From: Asparagopsis taxiformis
Lineage: Eukaryota; Rhodophyta; Florideophyceae; Bonnemaisoniales; Bonnemaisoniaceae
DNA length: 24,061 bases
Assembly: GCA_030407315.1 (NCBI GenBank)
Contig: JALQPE010000770.1
Location: 1 to 24,061 of the forward strand
Direction of reading: 5' to 3'
Every line of letters starts with the position of its first letter. Within the stretch, counting starts at the first letter, position 1. This document shows, in pieces, positions 19,991 to 24,061 of the stretch. The position numbers and the translations under genes are program-made. The notes under the pieces are model-generated. The model searched no databases, was not told where the DNA came from, and saw only the letters and a list, made by a program, of their open reading frames with translations.

Positions 19991-20282
19991 GGTGCACTAT
20001 AGTCGTCAATAAGTAGGACTCTAGCTACTCACTATACAACTATAATCGTAAGGTAGGATAGCCTAAGATCGTAGTACGGAAGAGACGGATGGGAGGGTGT
20101 GTGTAGAGGAAAATTAAGGCGGCAGTACGAGTAGCCTATCGTGGTAATAGACGAGTATTTCATTGCGAGAGGGGGCGTGAGGGGGGAAACGAAAGGCGTC
20201 AGTCGTCACCAGAGAGGCTGGGATGCTGAAGGCGGAGTAGAGAAATGGGGGAGAGGGTGAAGCCAGACTGCTTACAGCTTTG
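19991..20282. other. Spacer between the two arrays, nothing recognised
   Basis: Mostly purine-rich plus-strand sequence with runs such as GAGAGGGGGCGTGAGGGGGG. No coding frame or structured repeat was recognised. Confidence 0.4.
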
Positions 20283-20660
20283 GCAGTTCCGGCGGGGTGC
20301 TGACAGCAAAGTCATCGTTACGATGACTTTGCTGTAAGAAAACAAATCATTACAGCAGCCATGATTTCTTTACCGGGTAAAAAAATTGTGGCCGCTGTAA
20401 TGAAACGTTTTCTTACAGCAAAGTCATCGTAACGATGACTTTGCTGTAAGAAAGAAAAACATTACAGCGGCCACAATTTTTTACCCGGTAAAATTTCTTG
20501 CTGATTTTTTACCCGGTAAAAAATTCTTCGGCCACTGCAAGGAAACGGTTCCTTACAGCAAAGTCATCGTTACGATGACTTTGCTGTAAGGAACCCTGGT
20601 AAACGGCTTCGGCTGTAAGCAGCAGGGAGTTTCGTCCTTCTCTCATCCTGGTAAAGGTAA
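20283..20660. repeat. Nested palindrome array, copy 2 (P1-P2-P1-P2'-P1)
   Basis: Near-identical to the first 290 bp of the array at 19293, displaced by 990 bp. P1 copies lie at 20301-20337, 20413-20449 and 20553-20589, with centre bases T, A, T. The last P2-P1 unit is missing, and only the left arm of the neighbouring 78-bp hairpin remains. After it the sequence resumes with AGAAGCGAAGT, which follows the hairpin in copy 1. Confidence 0.9.
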
Positions 20661-21094
20661 GAAGCGAAGTTTGAAGTCGGGTAAATTGCTCAGCAAAGGT
20701 CTGTACGGCTGTGAGCAGCTCTCAGGAGTATTTTACCTCACGTGGTCTCTGTTCAGGTTATACCCTGTATATATATAGGTAGCCTAGTGTAGGTGGGAAG
20801 ATAGACGAAAATTCTACAAATAATTTATCACAGTGACGGCTCTCGTAGTCGAAATCTGCGCGTTGTCAAGGGTTGAAACTAGTCTCCCCCTACGGCCTAG
20901 CTAGTAAAATCATATAACGTTGTAGACTAATATTAAAAAGTAGCAAGCAATCTGCTGAGTAGCACTAAACTATGAGATGAAGGACAGATGTATAGATGAG
21001 AACTGAAAAATGGGCTAAGGTAACAATGTTGAGATGAGAAAGACAGAACTTTATAGCAGGGAACAGTAGTATAGGTTTTAATACTTCTGATATG
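20661..21094. other. AT-rich intergenic region, nothing recognised
   Basis: The first 100 bp are distantly similar to the region after array copy 1, including a GTATATATATAGG tract near 20768. The rest has no open frame or repeat. It would contain the 3' end and polyadenylation region of the minus-strand gene ending at 21095. Confidence 0.4.
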
Positions 21095-24061
21095 CTATCT
21101 ATTGCTCCTATCGTACTTGTAATATTCGACGGTGTGGATGTGGTCCGTGAGGACGTCCTTCTCCGTCTTCAAGTAGATGTGGCCGCGCGTGGGCAGGCCA
21201 TAGACTAACTTCTCGCCTGCAGGAAGATCTCCTCGGCTGAAGCCGACCCCGTAATGGTAAAGGTCACCGCGAGACCAACCAATACGGAATAGGGTGGCAC
21301 CCAAAGATGAGAGGGGGAACCTTCCACATATCGGCGCCCGGACTGGCCAGGCATACATGACTATAAGGGGCAACTACTATAGAGAACCCATCGGCTCCGC
21401 TCGACATCATGAAATATGATGGAGACGTGGTAGGACTTCCAACACTATTCGTCGCTACCTTGAAGTCCGTGTGCCCATCCTGGTCCGCAGCCCCATCTGC
21501 TGTAAGAAGCAGCCGCAATCCTGTCTTCGGGAAGAAGACAGGATCCTCACCCTCCATTCCCAACTTCAAGAACTCCGCAAAACACCAAGAGCAAGCTCTG
21601 CCACCAACTTGTTCTTATACATCTCCAAATTCCCCTCCTCCAACTTGTCGCACAACTCACGCCGCGGCAGAGAGAGGCGCCCACGACCACCATCCATGCG
21701 GTCCTTCGCATCACCCACGTTGTGGATGAACTGCCACGGCGAAGGATCGAAGCCGGGCTTTGCGAAAGCTGGCGGCTCGTCCTGTGGCTCCCTGTCGTCA
21801 TCGTTAGAATCAGACTGCTGGGAGGGTTTTTCAACCTCCTCAACCAGCGGGAACTGCCTAGCGAAGTGACCGAACAACTCATGCGTCGCATTACCAGCCG
21901 TGGACGATGCCAACAGGCCTTCCATAACAATAACCCCCAAGTTTTCCAACAATGCCTTCTTCACCGCAAAGTACCTGTCCACCACCGTATCCTCAGCACC
22001 CGGCGATGCAGCTGCCTGGAATGCTGCCGCCCTCATTTCCGCCCGAACCGTCTCCACCGTCGTACTTTCCATATAGTACTTCATCCGGCTGCCAGACGCA
22101 ATTGCGCTGGGGAGAACGGCGGCCACATTCTCATCGACGATGCTGTCGGGAATGGGATTCTCCTGGGCGTCGTCGAACTGGAGAACCGGCTCCCGAGAGC
22201 GACCTCGGGAAGCCGACTTGGATTTCTTTGACGACGACTTTGATGAAGTCTCACCGAGCCTTCTCTTTTTTGGTAGAAGGCTCGGGCGTCGCAGAAGCGG
22301 CTTCCAAGTTACGCTTCCCGAGGATGGAGTTTTCACCCGCATCCTCGGGGGCGCTCTCCAGCTCGACGACCTCCACAGCACCACCCGCCGTTCCACCACG
22401 ACCGGAACGACTCGCTTGCAGGCGGGTACTCCTTCTGGGCATCACTTTCCTCCCAGAAGTTTCCACTCCGGGCGGTGCAGAATCACTGACTTCAATGACA
22501 TCTTCGTCAGGATCTGCACCGCCCTTCGCACTGCTGCCCTCGACCACATTCTCGGGAGTAGGGCCCTCCGTCGAAATCCTCGCAACCGTCTTCTGTCCAA
22601 CCCCACCGGATGGTGAAGGGACGAAGCTGTCATCGCTGGAGCTTCCCGAACTGCTAGCAGATGCAGAACGGGAAGCTTCGACAGCGGGGGCCGGAGCAGC
22701 AGGGTGCTGCTCGGCAGCCGGAGTCGCAGGCTCAGGCTGCGAAGCCGGTGAGACCTGCTCCTGCGCGGCTTGGACAGGACGGTTGGGGGTACCAGTCCCG
22801 GCGTGGGAAACTGGACCAGAGCGTTCGCTGCCATCCTGGGGACCACGCGCAGTCGGCTTGACCGGGGTCACCGCAGGGGAGGATGCAGACACGGCAGGGT
22901 GTAGAGACAGGAACAGGGGCAACCTCGGAATTGCTGGAAGATTCCAGTTGAGGTGGTGGGGGCAAAGGAATGGAGGATGAAGGGATGGGCAAGGAATTGG
23001 AAGAGGAAGGGATGGGGCATCATCACCACATGTGGCTGGGAGCGCAGCATGTGGGATGTCTGGGTACATCGCGTGAAAGCGTTTCCGCATTTGCATGTCG
23101 CGGTACCCAGTGACGCGCAGGAGCATTTTCCTGGCGTCCTTCCCGAAGACAGACTTCTTACGGGGAAAAATTTTCGTAACTGTAACCATCGGGGGGGCCT
23201 TCCTTGGGACGGAAGTCTGCCCAGCACCCCTTCTTGGGGACCATCTGAGCAAGAACTTCGACAACGCGCGAGCGAATGTCGAAGCTCTTGCTCGGGTCAC
23301 CCCGGCGGGAATTGACCCATCCAGCATCCTCAACACATCCGACACGTTCCAGTACTCGGCCACCTCCTTCACGTACCCGAAGATTTCCAACAAAACAGCA
23401 ATCCATTCCTGCCCAATGGTACCAACCGAGTACGGTTTCAGCCCGGCCGACCGACGGCTACAAGTGTAGCGCGCCCGTTCATCTCCAGGATGAAACACTT
23501 CTGCACATCCGGAGCACTCCTGAACGACCCATTGAACAACAAGTTCACCGTACACCCAGCCAGATCCTCTGTGGAAGAAAATTGAACGAACTCCGGCCTG
23601 TTCGGATGCTCGACCAGTATTTGAAAGCAGGGCTTTCAATGGTCTTGAACCCTCGCGCGATCGGAGACGTAGCGCATGAGCTGTCTCGGACGAATCCAGC
23701 TCAGCGCTTTCCGTTCTTTTATGTATTGAACGGTCGGCTCGATCTTCTTCTTTCCCAGGCGGTGGATATTGATGAACTCCATCACAGAGCACACATTGTC
23801 AGCAACTGTTACCTCGCTGACATTGTGGGTGTGGAAGTTCATCAGCCGTGAAAGCGGGAGTACTTCTTCGGAGCAGAAGACATCCCGGCCAAGCCGAGTC
23901 GGTGGGAGGAGAAAGTCGACTGGAATAGTTCCAAAGCGACGGTAGATGTCAGACTTGACAACTCCTCCCACTCTGGACTGTCCTTCGCAGGAGCAGGTCC
24001 AGCCGACTCGAGAGGCCTTCAACGCGTCACTCGGTGAGATCCATCGAACATATTGCAGTCG
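21095..24061 (-). pseudogene. Long gene with dioxygenase-like C-terminus, frames broken, 5' end outside window
   Basis: The frame is already open at the window edge. The N-terminal 270 residues look globular (SVMEFINIHRLGKKKIEP; WIAVLLEIFGYVKEVAEYWN). A long Ala/Pro/Ser-rich linker follows, with acidic runs and basic patches (PRRSTRLQASRSGRGG). Then comes a helical region (DRYFAVKKALLENLGVIVME). The last 150 residues resemble 2-oxoglutarate/Fe(II) dioxygenases: ADQDGHTDFK (HTD at 21465-21473), WSRGDLYHYGVGFS (His at 21254-21256) and TRGHIYLK, stop near 21095. Frame changes fall at 23442-23444 (CCC), 23300-23303 (CCCC), 23191-23197 (G7), 22266-22271 (T6) and 21579-21582 (AAAA), plus one near 21310. 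There is also an in-frame TGA at 23636-23638. The iron-ligand pattern is seen; substrate and activity are unknown. It is a pseudogene as written, or a working gene with run-length errors. Confidence 0.55.

Noticed and set aside
19311..20589. CRISPR array
   Set aside because: The repeats are fully palindromic, the spacers are themselves related palindromes, and spacing is 110/140 bp. No cas-like gene is present and the setting is eukaryotic.
19293..20750. Paired long terminal repeats of a retroelement
   Set aside because: The 990-bp offset copies enclose only about 440 bp without coding sequence. I see no TG...CA ends, primer-binding site or polypurine tract.
21240..21310. SPRY domain suggested by RIGWSRGD
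   Set aside because: The upstream GHTDF and downstream TRGHIYLK elements fit a dioxygenase-like jelly roll better, and no other SPRY strands were found.
21950..22980. Plus-strand frame of 342 residues over the same gene
   Set aside because: It mirrors the Ala/Pro/Ser-rich linker of the minus-strand gene. Its composition is that of an antisense shadow, with no motif or good start.
2150..23640. In-frame TGA within three coding-like stretches (2210, 2972, 23636), suggesting TGA read as tryptophan
   Set aside because: The intact 1,155-residue frame uses TGG for all of about 15 tryptophans and ends with TGA right after a normal SET C-terminus. The three cases lie in frames that are otherwise broken, so decay is simpler.
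23400..23792. First 120 residues of the 22251-23792 minus-strand frame as the true N-terminus of the dioxygenase-like gene
   Set aside because: Another minus-strand frame here reads better (QILVEHPNRPEFVQ, NLLFNGSFRSAPDVQ) and joins upstream coding sequence. The 23792 start is a shadow.

Overview
The window looks like eukaryotic nuclear DNA, or DNA of eukaryotic type integrated in such a genome. Start codons sit in Kozak-like contexts, CT-rich leaders precede several starts, candidate GT-AG introns are visible, proteins carry basic nuclear-localisation patches, and genes lie in an accessory landscape full of long palindromes. There is no bacterial operon layout, and I recognise no rRNA, tRNA or CRISPR. 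I cannot name the species. A protist, alga, oomycete or early fungus would fit, as would an old integrated large element.

The centrepiece is a 1,155-aa protein at 15538-19005 (+). It joins a ParB/sulfiredoxin-like domain, a beta-class DNA amino-methyltransferase (DPPF before FSGT) and a C-terminal SET domain. A strongly diverged second copy of almost the same length lies at 5400-8883 (+). Its frame breaks fall at homopolymers or in one short stretch, so it is either young decay or consensus error. Divergently transcribed from the intact gene is a Tudor-like (SH3-barrel) protein at 13663-15024 (-). A coiled-coil, NLS-bearing protein of unknown family lies at 11863-13206 (+). At the right edge a long minus-strand gene (21095-24061, broken frames, running off the window) ends in a domain resembling 2-oxoglutarate/Fe(II) dioxygenases. 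Together the genes suggest a chromatin/DNA-modification module: a possible DNA and histone writer, a possible reader and a possible oxidative enzyme.

Layout: 1-2265 holds no intact gene but a decayed Tudor-like relic. 2473-4028 (-) is a decayed, intron-containing gene. 4253-5044 has two 120-130 bp palindromic elements. 5400-8883 is the disrupted methyltransferase-SET copy. 8794-10243 is a circularly permuted inverted duplication of its tail with three more palindromes. 10385-11340 is a CT-rich leader, a short gene remnant and an array of ACAGTAAA/TTTACTGT palindromes. 11863-19005 is the intact gene cluster. 19293-20750 holds two copies of a nested palindrome array with strictly alternating centre bases. 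21095-24061 is the dioxygenase-like gene.

The main caution is sequence quality. At least seven frame breaks sit at or next to mononucleotide runs, most needing one extra base. Whether these genes are pseudogenes or under-called homopolymers cannot be decided from the sequence alone.
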